A stretch of DNA of 12,053 bases from contig JACOVN010000005.1 of the NCBI GenBank assembly GCA_016177315.1, positions 1 to 12,053 on the forward strand. Direction: 5' to 3'. A program made the position numbers and the translations under genes. The notes under the pieces were generated by a model, which worked only from the letters and a program-made list of their open reading frames with translations, made no database searches and was not told where the DNA came from. Below, in pieces: positions 1-7,306 of the stretch (position 1 is its first letter; each line of letters opens with the position of its first letter). This DNA comes from Candidatus Woesearchaeota archaeon. GTDB lineage: Archaea; Nanobdellota; Nanobdellia; Woesearchaeales; UBA12501.

Positions 1-22
1 ATTAGTATTTTTCTTCAAAAAA

Positions 23-32
23 TTTTTAAATA
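23..32 (+). promoter_or_regulatory. Archaeal TATA box for the HTH-repeat gene
   Basis: The AT-rich element TTTTTAAATA sits about 26-30 nt before the TTG start at 58. Archaeal TATA boxes are centred about 26-27 nt before the transcript start, so the mRNA should begin within a few bases of the start codon and be essentially leaderless. This agrees with the absence of a Shine-Dalgarno sequence here. The core TTTAAATA (25-32) is identical to the one at 8962-8969. It is the only clear promoter seen for the first two genes. Confidence 0.65.
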
Positions 33-57
33 GAATACTTAATTACTTATCACTATT

Positions 58-1146
58 TTGCTTGGCGACAGAAAAGAGGCTAAAAAGAGAACTAGAGCTA
101 GCTCGAAAGCCGCTAAGCATGCCTTCTCTCTCGAACATGCAGCGCTGAACCTCTCTGTTCTCGAGCGCAAGAAGCTCCAGCCGCTGAAGCAAGAGCTAGA
201 AGCCGTTCTAAAGCAGGGCCTGGACTTTTCAGCCTTTTCAGCTATTCTGGCTGAGAAGAGGGAAATCCCTCTCTCTATCTTTGATAATGATGTTCTGAGT
301 GTTTTTGAAGCGATTGTCAAGTACCTCCATGATAGCCTGAATCTTCGCTTCTCTGCCATTGCACAAATTCTGCAAAAGAGCCAGAAGAATGTCTGGCTTA
401 CCTATCGAAACGCCAAGCAAAAACATCCAAAGCCGTTTGGGAGAGAGGACTTCCAGTTCTCTCTCCCTTGTTCTCTCTTTGCTGATGCTCGATTTACCAT
501 TCTAGAACTCGTTGTTGCCTACCTGAGAAAAACATACAGCTTATCGTACAACGAGCTTGCGCATTTCTTGCACCGCGATCCCAAAGTTTTGGCTACTATA
601 TATTCTCATTATCAAAAGAAAGGCCATGCCTTATTTGAAATTCTTGGAACTGTTCGTAGCTTACAAGAAAAGTACCATATTTCTGACAAAACATTCCCTG
701 CAGTTCTCCAAGAGGCGCTGCAGGCAATAGAGCATCCTGTTATTCCTCTCTCTATTTTCACAAAAGACACAAAAGATTTAGGCGCAACAGAAATTGTTGT
801 CAAATACCTTCGAGAGCATCTTGAATTTTCTTTTTCTCAAATCGCCGAGCACTTGAGAAAATCAGAACGCAATGTTCGCACCTCTTATACGCACGCCAAG
901 CAAAAGCAGGTTGGCACAATACAGGTGGAGGAGTCAGACTTCTTCCTCCCCCTTGCCAATCTGCAAGACTCCAAATTCACGGTCATTGAGCATCTTGTTG
1001 TACATCTCCGCGAACATTACCAATTGCGGTTCAGTGAAATCGCTCGCCTCCTAGAGCGTAACGAGCGCACTATCTGGACTGTGTATGCCCGTGCTCGACG
1101 CAAGGCTCCATCATCTGATCAGATTCCTGAAATGAAAAAACCATGA
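58..1146 (+). CDS. Four-repeat helix-turn-helix DNA-binding protein, putative regulator
   Basis: A soluble 362-residue protein built from four copies of a ~55-residue unit at residues 69-122, 134-188, 228-283 and 295-349. Each copy has a helix (VVKYLREH-like), then a helix-turn-helix of the form 'FSEIARLLERNERTIW', then a basic tail 'Y.RAKQK'. This resembles sigma-70 region 4 or similar HTH folds. Repeats 1 and 3 share 'IPLSIF' and end 'AKQK'; repeats 2 and 4 share 'F.LP...D..FT'. The gene therefore looks like a duplication of a two-HTH block, each block preceded by a helical linker (about 28-68 and 194-228). The start is a TTG: an in-frame stop lies at 40-42, the TATA box fits, and no usable ATG occurs until near the C-terminus. 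The stop overlaps the next start (ATGA), so translation is probably coupled. DNA binding is a fold-based inference; targets are unknown. It is not a sigma factor, as archaea lack that system. Confidence 0.8.
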   Translation: MLGDRKEAKKRTRASSKAAKHAFSLEHAALNLSVLERKKLQPLKQELEAVLKQGLDFSAFSAILAEKREIPLSIFDNDVLSVFEAIVKYLHDSLNLRFSAIAQILQKSQKNVWLTYRNAKQKHPKPFGREDFQFSLPCSLFADARFTILELVVAYLRKTYSLSYNELAHFLHRDPKVLATIYSHYQKKGHALFEILGTVRSLQEKYHISDKTFPAVLQEALQAIEHPVIPLSIFTKDTKDLGATEIVVKYLREHLEFSFSQIAEHLRKSERNVRTSYTHAKQKQVGTIQVEESDFFLPLANLQDSKFTVIEHLVVHLREHYQLRFSEIARLLERNERTIWTVYARARRKAPSSDQIPEMKKP

Positions 1147-4100
1147 GTAGAGAAAAGACTACTGCGGACAGGGAACGGAGAGTAAGAGAGATACAATACT
1201 ACATAGAACTCTCTGCCAAGTATCGACAAGAGACTATTAAGAGAATCATTGACCTACGGGAAGAACTCAAGAGCAAGGGAAGCAGCATCTATCATGTTGA
1301 GGAGAAAGGGCAGAGAAAGGCATTGACGACAGAGCAGCTCATTGACTACTATAAGGAATGGAGCAGCTACTACACTGAAAACATCCAATACTACCTGAAG
1401 CAGCGAAAGAACGTTGAACAGGAACTGGCAAGAAGGAAAGAACAAACAGAGAAACTACAGCGAGAGATAACACCCTTAGTAGCAATAACATTGGTAGCAG
1501 CAATGCTTGGCATGCTTATGTTCATGCAACAGCAAGAAATAACTGGAAGAGTTGTATTGGAAGAAATAACAGAAAGCTTTACCGATAGCATAGAAAAGAT
1601 GTTTACGACAAGCGCAATATATGACTGGGAGCCAACTGCCTATGCAGCAACAAGGAACGTAACTGCAGTAAAAGTAACTGGCAGAGTGGAAGGAACTGGC
1701 ATTGCAAGAGTCTATCTAGAAGATAAACTGATAGCAGAGATTATATTGGAAGAGCAGCCATTGCTAGAGGTTGCTCCAGAAATAACAGAGAATGTTACCA
1801 CTGAGAACATTACTGCTATAGCAACTGCTGAGAATCTAACAGAAGTGCAGGAAACCCCAGAAGCCCTGCCAGAGCCCACTGGAGGCGTTATCAGAGAGAT
1901 TTCCGCCACTGAGAAACGATTCAAGGGAGAATGTGTAGAGACGTGCAGCTTGGATGAGGCAATGCAGCAGAGCTATGCCTTGAGAATTGAGCTAGAAGGC
2001 AGTATCAGCCTTGAGATTGAGGAGATTGTTTATAGCACCAAAGAACTCAAGGAAAAAGCAGAAATGCCGGCAATACCAGCAGAATTCGTCAGGCTGAATG
2101 CCAGCATCAAGGATAAAGACAAGAAGGATATAGAGAGCGAGATAGAGTTAGGAGAAGCAATAGAAGAGGATGTTTACAATGTTCTCTATACTGGCAGGAA
2201 GCTGAAGCACGAAGGCCAGATTAAGAAAGGCAATTACCATGCCATGATTAAGCCTAAGGCTCATGTTATCAAGGAAATGGAGCTCTTTAACTTAACAGTA
2301 GAGCAGGATATGGTAGATATTATAGATATTGATGATATGCCCGAGCAAGCTGTACCAAGGCTTGGCAAGGATAAGCCAGACTGGATTGAATTATATGCAT
2401 TGAATCCAAAGGCCAACTTCACAGAGGCTATTGTTACGTTAACTGCCAAAGGTACGAAGCTCTACAAGTGCAAGGAATGGGACTTTGCTACCAGAACATG
2501 CTCTGGAAGCTGGCAACCATACCTCAACCTCGTGCCGGGCCAGAACTACACCCTCAAGCTGGATGCGAATGACCCAGGCTATGGAGAAATCAATATTACG
2601 AATGCCACCCATCTGGATGAGAATTACAACTTCATCAGCAACATCTATGAGAATGTGAGCGTGCAAGACGATATCTGGAGCGAGCAGATCCCCACTGGAC
2701 ACTATGCCAGAGCTACCTTCGCAGAGAACCTCACCTCAGGCAACAACATCAATACCTTTGTACGTGGTGACGCAGGCGGCGAGACCTATTATCTTGTCTA
2801 TGAATTCAACTCAAGCCGAGAAGTAGCTCGCTCTCCACCTATTATGGAAGAAGGCATGGTCAGCGTGAAACTGCAGAATGTGTCGCAGCCAATGGACACC
2901 TTCGATATCCGAACAACGAATGCTGAGCCGAGTAACACGTACTTAGAATATGATTACATCCATGATTCTGCCTGCGGCTCACTCACTGCCGACACTGTCC
3001 TTGATTCTGATGTCAGCGGTACAGACACCTGCTTCAGCATGGATGCGAATTACATCACCTTAGACTGCGCCGGCTTTACTGTCAATTATGCCACCAGCGC
3101 TCGAGGTAATGGCGTTGTCGCAGTAGGCAGGAGAGGCCTGGTGATAAAGAACTGCATGTTCCGAGCTGGTAATACCACCAATCCCTTCAACATCGGCGTT
3201 AACTTCACGAGGGTAAACGAGACGCGCATCATCAACAACACCATCATCACCAACGGTACTGATAGCAGCTATGGCATCTACCTCAGCAACAGAATTGGTA
3301 ATGTCAGTATCACCAACAACACCATCAAGACGAACGGGAACGCGAATAATTACGGTATCTTCCTCCAAAATAACATGCGGAACATCAGTGTGAGCAACAA
3401 CAGCATCTCCACCAATGGGACCGGTCTTAATAATTATGGTGTGTATATCGTTTCTGGTGGCAGCATCAACATCACCGACAATAGGATGTACCTAAATGGC
3501 AGCAGTGGAACCAATGGCATCCGTATCGATGCTTCCAACAACAACACACGAATGGAGGATAACATCATCTACGCTGTTGGAGTGACGGATGGTCCTGTAA
3601 ATGGTATCTTTATCTTGAACAATATAACTGAGGGCAAAATCATCGGGAACAGCATCACAGTGAACAGCAGCGATGCTGCTGGTACCTGCAGTAATAGAGG
3701 TATTGACGGTAAAGCGTTTAATTCCAGCATTGCGGGTAATACCATTTCTGTTGACTGCAGAAATACGGATTCCGAGGGCATTGAAATAAGTGGCAGTAAC
3801 AATAACATCACTGATAACACGATATACACGAATGCAACATTTGGCGGCGGAAACGACGGCATCGCTCTCAGCACCGACTTCTCGAGAGTGGAGAACAACA
3901 CCATCAAAACTTATAGTAGGGGAACGGCGTCCAGCACGTCCCCCAACGATGGCATCGAGCTCCTTGTCGGGGCTTTGCACAACAGCATTATCAACAACAC
4001 TATTTACACTGATGGTAGAAGCACTAAGAATAGGGGCATCTTCAGCCGAGGCGCGAATACAACAATTATCGGCAACAGGATCTACACCAACGGCAGTGGC

Positions 4101-5636
4101 AGCGATAACTACGGCATCCACATCTTCACTGGGGCGGATAGCAGTGCCGTCGCCGACAACATCATCTGGACGAATGGTACGCAGAACAACACTGGTATCA
4201 TGGTTGCGAACGCGACCAACACCAGCATCGTGAACAACACCATCAAGACGAACAGCAGGACTGTGGGTGGCAGCGTTGGCATCATGCTCTACTCGAATAC
4301 CTCGCTTGCTACGATTGCGGCAAACACTATCTCGACCAGCGGCGGCACCGACAACTATGGCATCTGGCTGCTCTTCAACGCCTCTTGGATTAATCTCAGT
4401 GCGAACACCATCCAGACTAATGGTACAAGCAGCTATGGTATTATTGTCGAAAGAGTGAGTAACATATCCATCAATAATACAGTATTGAATAACACCATCC
4501 AGTGGATGCTCATCAACAAGAGCATCATATCCAATATTACGAATATAACCTTCATTGACAGCAATGGCAGTATCCGCTTCCCCGAGAACCTCACCATTGG
4601 CAATGCTACCGCCACCTACGACATCACCAGGGATAAGATCAATGTCTCATACAACAGAAGCTTCGTCAATGCCAGCAACTTGACATTCCTGAATACGAGC
4701 ACGGTTATCACGCTCGACTTAGCAAATAGCGGCATAACGAATCCACAACCACTCGTTGATCTCGTTGATACTAATGACTACACTGTTTGCGCAGCAGCGC
4801 GATGCACAGAGCAGAGCTTCACGAACAACCTCTTTACCTTCAACGTGAGCGGATGGACGATCTATGCAGCGAATCAGACACCTGGAGCAGGCGACACTGT
4901 TATACCGAATGTCTCCTATCCAGGTCCTCCATCAGGAAGCGCGTATGCTCCGGACACACAGGTAACCTTGAGTGCGAATATAACGGATGATGTGCAGTTG
5001 AGCTTCATCAACGCCAGCATTACCCATCCGAATAGCAGCATCAGCATTATTACCATGTTCAATAGCAGTGTGGCCTTCAACAGCACCAATCCGCCGAATA
5101 ACTTCAGTGTGCTCTTCAATGTAACGGATCAGGCTGGAACCTATACTGTACGGTTCTATGCCAACGATACAACGGATAATAAGAACAGCAGCATTACTAC
5201 GAGCTTTACTATCAATTCCTTGGTCAGCATTCTCATTTCCCAGTCTCCAGTAGCCTTTGGCGACATTGGAGCAGGGGAGAAGAATGATACAGTAGATAAT
5301 GCTCCAGCACCATTCGGCATTAATAACACAGGCAACGTGAACTTGAATGTGACGATTAATGCTTCCAGCTTCTTCAGCGCGTTGAGCTTGAACGCGTCTG
5401 CCTACCAGTACAACTGCACAGAAGGAGAAGGACCCAATTGTCCGACTGGCTCTACATTGACTGTGACGGATATGCCGCTAGCGAATGCAACCTTGAACAG
5501 AACTGCCATCTTTGACCTGCCGTGGCAGGGCAACAACGACAGTAGGGATATTGACATCTTCATGAGTGTACCAACAGACGAGTCAGGAGGCTTGAAGACC
5601 TCTACAGTTACTTTCACAGCAAGCCAAGTGCCGTAA
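1143..5636 (+). CDS. Giant membrane-anchored surface protein with NosD-like beta-helix and C-terminal beta-sandwich module
   Basis: 1,497 residues without a cleavable signal peptide. Residues 1-109 are charged, Tyr-rich and helical, probably a cytoplasmic coiled-coil hairpin in which both helices begin 'IQYY' (18 and 81). Residues 110-129 form one membrane helix, followed by 'ITGRVV' (133). Outside lie a short beta domain (~155-205), a Glu-rich region, and a Cys-containing domain (~405-485, 'LYKCKEWDF...PGQNYT') of a type common in woesearchaeotal surface proteins. A right-handed beta-helix follows (~610-1120), opening with the typical 'ITLDC' strand. Then come a beta region (~1120-1243), an Ig-like domain (~1245-1357) and a module (~1362-1497) also encoded alone by the next two genes. 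There are dozens of N-X-S/T sequons. Beta-helices of the NosD/PbH1 class bind or cleave carbohydrates or act as stalks; no catalytic residues could be assigned, so an adhesin or structural role is inferred. The ATG overlaps the upstream stop by 4 nt. Confidence 0.9.
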   Translation: MSREKTTADRERRVREIQYYIELSAKYRQETIKRIIDLREELKSKGSSIYHVEEKGQRKALTTEQLIDYYKEWSSYYTENIQYYLKQRKNVEQELARRKEQTEKLQREITPLVAITLVAAMLGMLMFMQQQEITGRVVLEEITESFTDSIEKMFTTSAIYDWEPTAYAATRNVTAVKVTGRVEGTGIARVYLEDKLIAEIILEEQPLLEVAPEITENVTTENITAIATAENLTEVQETPEALPEPTGGVIREISATEKRFKGECVETCSLDEAMQQSYALRIELEGSISLEIEEIVYSTKELKEKAEMPAIPAEFVRLNASIKDKDKKDIESEIELGEAIEEDVYNVLYTGRKLKHEGQIKKGNYHAMIKPKAHVIKEMELFNLTVEQDMVDIIDIDDMPEQAVPRLGKDKPDWIELYALNPKANFTEAIVTLTAKGTKLYKCKEWDFATRTCSGSWQPYLNLVPGQNYTLKLDANDPGYGEINITNATHLDENYNFISNIYENVSVQDDIWSEQIPTGHYARATFAENLTSGNNINTFVRGDAGGETYYLVYEFNSSREVARSPPIMEEGMVSVKLQNVSQPMDTFDIRTTNAEPSNTYLEYDYIHDSACGSLTADTVLDSDVSGTDTCFSMDANYITLDCAGFTVNYATSARGNGVVAVGRRGLVIKNCMFRAGNTTNPFNIGVNFTRVNETRIINNTIITNGTDSSYGIYLSNRIGNVSITNNTIKTNGNANNYGIFLQNNMRNISVSNNSISTNGTGLNNYGVYIVSGGSINITDNRMYLNGSSGTNGIRIDASNNNTRMEDNIIYAVGVTDGPVNGIFILNNITEGKIIGNSITVNSSDAAGTCSNRGIDGKAFNSSIAGNTISVDCRNTDSEGIEISGSNNNITDNTIYTNATFGGGNDGIALSTDFSRVENNTIKTYSRGTASSTSPNDGIELLVGALHNSIINNTIYTDGRSTKNRGIFSRGANTTIIGNRIYTNGSGSDNYGIHIFTGADSSAVADNIIWTNGTQNNTGIMVANATNTSIVNNTIKTNSRTVGGSVGIMLYSNTSLATIAANTISTSGGTDNYGIWLLFNASWINLSANTIQTNGTSSYGIIVERVSNISINNTVLNNTIQWMLINKSIISNITNITFIDSNGSIRFPENLTIGNATATYDITRDKINVSYNRSFVNASNLTFLNTSTVITLDLANSGITNPQPLVDLVDTNDYTVCAAARCTEQSFTNNLFTFNVSGWTIYAANQTPGAGDTVIPNVSYPGPPSGSAYAPDTQVTLSANITDDVQLSFINASITHPNSSISIITMFNSSVAFNSTNPPNNFSVLFNVTDQAGTYTVRFYANDTTDNKNSSITTSFTINSLVSILISQSPVAFGDIGAGEKNDTVDNAPAPFGINNTGNVNLNVTINASSFFSALSLNASAYQYNCTEGEGPNCPTGSTLTVTDMPLANATLNRTAIFDLPWQGNNDSRDIDIFMSVPTDESGGLKTSTVTFTASQVP
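3219..4460 (+). repeat. About 15 in-frame parallel beta-helix repeats
   Basis: This stretch of the giant surface gene encodes roughly 15 consecutive units of 25-32 residues with the consensus 'NNTI.TNG....YGI.(L/I)'. These match parallel beta-helix (PbH1) coils with a stacked Asn ladder. Unit length varies, and the units are degenerate at DNA level, but some stretches are exact: a 21-nt run is identical at 3315-3335 and 4233-4253, and a shorter version occurs at 3894-3910. Such repeats could support gain or loss of coils by recombination. Reading frame and irregular spacing rule out a CRISPR array. Confidence 0.85.
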
Positions 5637-5637
5637 A

Positions 5638-5651
5638 GGATGTAAGCATCC
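5638..5651. other. Short inverted repeat after the giant surface gene
   Basis: GGATG TAAG CATCC forms a 5-bp stem with a 4-nt loop, beginning one base after the stop codon at 5634-5636 and ending 6 nt before the next TATA box. No T-tract follows, so it is not a normal archaeal terminator. It could be an operator half-pair next to the promoter, or chance. Confidence 0.25.
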
Positions 5652-5657
5652 GAAAGA

Positions 5658-5667
5658 TTTATAAAAT
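5658..5667 (+). promoter_or_regulatory. Archaeal TATA box for the first stand-alone module gene
   Basis: TTTATAAAAT preceded by the purine-rich CGAAAG, a plausible BRE. Its centre predicts a transcript start near 5689 and hence a leader of about 44 nt before the ATG at 5733. Unlike the promoters at 25-32 and 8962-8969, this is not leaderless. The leader contains a weak GAGG ribosome site at 5721-5724. An in-frame TAG at 5697-5699 and the lack of other start codons exclude a longer protein. Confidence 0.55.
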
Positions 5668-5732
5668 AGCTTCCTCAGAAGTAGTATTCTGGTACATAGT
5701 GTAGGTTATTTGCGTCAAAAGAGGCTGGATGG

Positions 5733-6311
5733 ATGGACAAAAGAGGTGTTTCGAACAATACCCTTGCGGTATTGCTGGTTCTCTCGATTTTCGTTTCCTT
5801 AACAGGAACATGGTATGGGTTCAATAGGCTTCCGGGGCTGGCAAAAATCACTGGTGCACCGACGGCCACCACCCAGCTCTCTGTTACCAACACGACTGCC
5901 CTATCTCTTCCCACTTCATCCATTGACTTTGGAAGCATCGGGGTCGGAGCACAGGACGATACCTCTGATGGCACTCCTGCACCGTTTAACGTCCAAAACG
6001 ATGGGAATGTGCCCATCAATATCACCATTAACGCAAGTCTGTTTTTCGGCAGTACCAGAGGAGCGAATGCCTCTTCCTATCAATTTAAGTGCAGGGCGAA
6101 TGAAGGGCCGAACTGTCCAACTGGCTCTCCCACCTCCTACACGAATATGCCAACAGCAAATGATACGGGAAAGAATCTGACAACGGTCTTTGATTTGCCC
6201 AGCCCGGATACCAACGACAGCAGGTTTGTGGACATTGCAGTGAGCGTCCCTTCGGATGAGCTTGGAGGCAGCAAGTCCTCAACAGTGACATTTGTTGCCA
6301 CTCAGATTTGA
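5733..6311 (+). CDS. Membrane-anchored single-module surface protein, copy A
   Basis: 192 residues: a short basic start 'MDKRGVSNN', one hydrophobic helix (~9-29), 'ITG' at 39-41, a Thr-rich spacer, and a beta-sandwich module at ~62-192. The module runs from 'FGSIGVGAQDDT' through 'APFNVQNDGNVPINITINAS' and 'CRANEGPNC' to 'KSSTVTFVATQI' at the very C-terminus. Cys120 and Cys128 may form a disulfide, and there are several N-glycosylation sequons. It closely matches the next gene along its full length, and the last ~135 residues of the giant surface protein. The 'KRG' before the hydrophobic stretch also resembles an archaeal class III (pilin-type) signal, so it may be processed rather than stay anchored. 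Function is not known; the repeated use of the module suggests a structural subunit or cap. The fold guess (CARDB/TasA-like) is from pattern only. Confidence 0.85.
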   Translation: MDKRGVSNNTLAVLLVLSIFVSLTGTWYGFNRLPGLAKITGAPTATTQLSVTNTTALSLPTSSIDFGSIGVGAQDDTSDGTPAPFNVQNDGNVPINITINASLFFGSTRGANASSYQFKCRANEGPNCPTGSPTSYTNMPTANDTGKNLTTVFDLPSPDTNDSRFVDIAVSVPSDELGGSKSSTVTFVATQI

Positions 6312-6331
6312 AAAACAAAGAGAAGAGAACC

Positions 6332-6922
6332 ATGAACAAAAAAGGCATTTCCAACAACACGCTGGCCGTGCTCATCGGCCTTTCCATCATTGTTTCCCTC
6401 TTCGGCGTGTGGTATAGCTTGAGTAGGCTAGAGATCGCACAGCCAGGCATTGAAATCATTACCGGGGCTCAGACAACTGGCACTGCACAAGCGACAGTAA
6501 CCAACTCTACCACCATAACCATTACGACGAGCACGGTGAATTTCGGTAATCTGGCAATCGGAGCCAAGGATGATACAACGGATGCAAGTCCAGCACCATT
6601 TGCTGTACGGAATGATGGTAATGCTCCGTTGAATATTACTATCAATGCAAGCGCTTTGTTTAGCGGCGGAAACCAAAACGCATCTTCCTATCAATTCAAG
6701 TGCAGGGCAGATGAAGGGCCGAACTGTCCATCGGGCTCTCCATCGTCATTCACCAATATGCCCACGGCAAATGATACCGGAAAGAACCTGACAGCGGTCT
6801 TTGATTTGCAAGGTGCCGATGCCAACGACAGCAGGTTCGTGGACATTGCAGTGAGCGTACCGATTGGAGAAACAGGGGGTAGCAAGTCCTCGACAGTAAC
6901 CTTTACTGCCTATCAGATTTGA
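6332..6922 (+). CDS. Membrane-anchored single-module surface protein, copy B
   Basis: 196 residues, a paralogue of the gene ending 20 nt upstream, with the same layout: 'MNKKGISNN', a hydrophobic helix (~9-29), 'ITG' at 43-45, then the beta-sandwich module at ~68-196 with Cys124 and Cys132 and the end 'KSSTVTFTAYQI'. Conservation reaches the DNA: a 20-nt run is identical at 6228-6247 and 6839-6858, which points to a fairly recent tandem duplication. The ATG at 6332 is chosen because it makes the N-terminus line up with the paralogue. A TTG at 6308 would add eight residues overlapping the previous stop and has no counterpart. Probably co-transcribed with copy A, since the gap is short and lacks a TATA box. 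The longer, Thr-rich spacer (46-67) is the main difference between the two. Role inferred as a surface subunit. Confidence 0.85.
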   Translation: MNKKGISNNTLAVLIGLSIIVSLFGVWYSLSRLEIAQPGIEIITGAQTTGTAQATVTNSTTITITTSTVNFGNLAIGAKDDTTDASPAPFAVRNDGNAPLNITINASALFSGGNQNASSYQFKCRADEGPNCPSGSPSSFTNMPTANDTGKNLTAVFDLQGADANDSRFVDIAVSVPIGETGGSKSSTVTFTAYQI

Positions 6923-6996
6923 TTGCGGCAATTATCTAGCTTTCAACAGTGACAAAAATTCGCCACTCGGAGTAAAAAGAGAGGTTTTATGGAAAT

Positions 6997-7242
6997 ATGG
7001 CAAGACAACTTTCCACGAAAGCATTGATGATCCTGGTTGTCCTCTTGATGCTCTCGACGATTCTTGGGACCTTTACTGTTCTCCAGCGGCTGCAGGAAAT
7101 CGATGCTGCCTATGAGCAGCAATCAAAGGCAAAATTGCAGACTTCTATCGGCATTGTCAGCCTTCATGTGGTAGAATACCAGCCACCACCTGCACCAACA
7201 GCCATGGCAGGGAGAGTGGTATTAACAGTGATAGAGGATTAG
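6997..7242 (+). CDS. Small single-pass membrane protein with an 'AGRVV' tail
   Basis: 81 residues. A hydrophobic helix (~8-28) follows a basic start 'MARQLSTKAL'. A short amphipathic stretch 'QRLQEIDAAYEQQSKAK' and a Pro-rich spacer (62-68) lead to 'MAGRVVLTVIED' at the C-terminus. The end resembles the 'ITGRVVLEE' that follows the membrane helix in the giant surface protein, so this looks like the membrane-proximal anchor segment of such proteins without an outer domain. The N-terminal pattern (L.VL...LST...T...LQRLQE) is shared with the two module proteins and with the 650-aa protein. The ribosome site AGAGAGG (6978-6984) is 12 nt from this ATG, rather far. A 12-codon ORF (6989-7027) overlaps the start in another frame. 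No promoter is clear in the 74-nt gap before it. Function unknown; an accessory or assembly peptide is possible. Confidence 0.7.
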   Translation: MARQLSTKALMILVVLLMLSTILGTFTVLQRLQEIDAAYEQQSKAKLQTSIGIVSLHVVEYQPPPAPTAMAGRVVLTVIED

Positions 7243-7294
7243 TGCTTTTACCATGCGTGATTGTCACACCATCAAAAATATTGATAATAGGAAC

Positions 7295-7300
7295 AGGAGA
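7295..7300 (+). promoter_or_regulatory. Shine-Dalgarno site that sets the start at 7307
   Basis: AGGAGA lies 6 nt before the ATG at 7307. The in-frame ATG at 7253 has no comparable site and would add 18 polar residues before the signal peptide, so 7307 is preferred. An imperfect AT-rich palindrome (ATCAA-N5-TTGAT, 7271-7285) lies just upstream. Confidence 0.6.
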
Positions 7301-7306
7301 AAAGAT

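Noticed and set aside
58..1146. Reading the HTH-repeat protein as a sigma factor
   Set aside because: Only region-4-like HTHs are present, with no region 2, and archaea use TBP/TFB for promoter recognition.
3492..4121. Open frame of 209 codons on the minus strand inside the giant surface gene
   Set aside because: It mirrors the in-frame beta-helix repeats; the product is a Val/Ala/Ile/Asp-rich string without domain or start signals.
3219..4460. CRISPR-like or VNTR appearance of repeated AACAACACCATC blocks
   Set aside because: Spacing is irregular, repeats are coding and in frame, and there are no unique spacers of constant length.
5638..5651. Hairpin as a rho-independent-style terminator of the giant gene
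   Set aside because: The stem is only 5 bp and no T-tract follows.
7253..7306. Upstream ATG giving a 433-aa version of the secreted Ig-like protein
   Set aside because: It lacks a ribosome site and adds a polar extension before the signal peptide; the ATG at 7307 has AGGAGA at good spacing.
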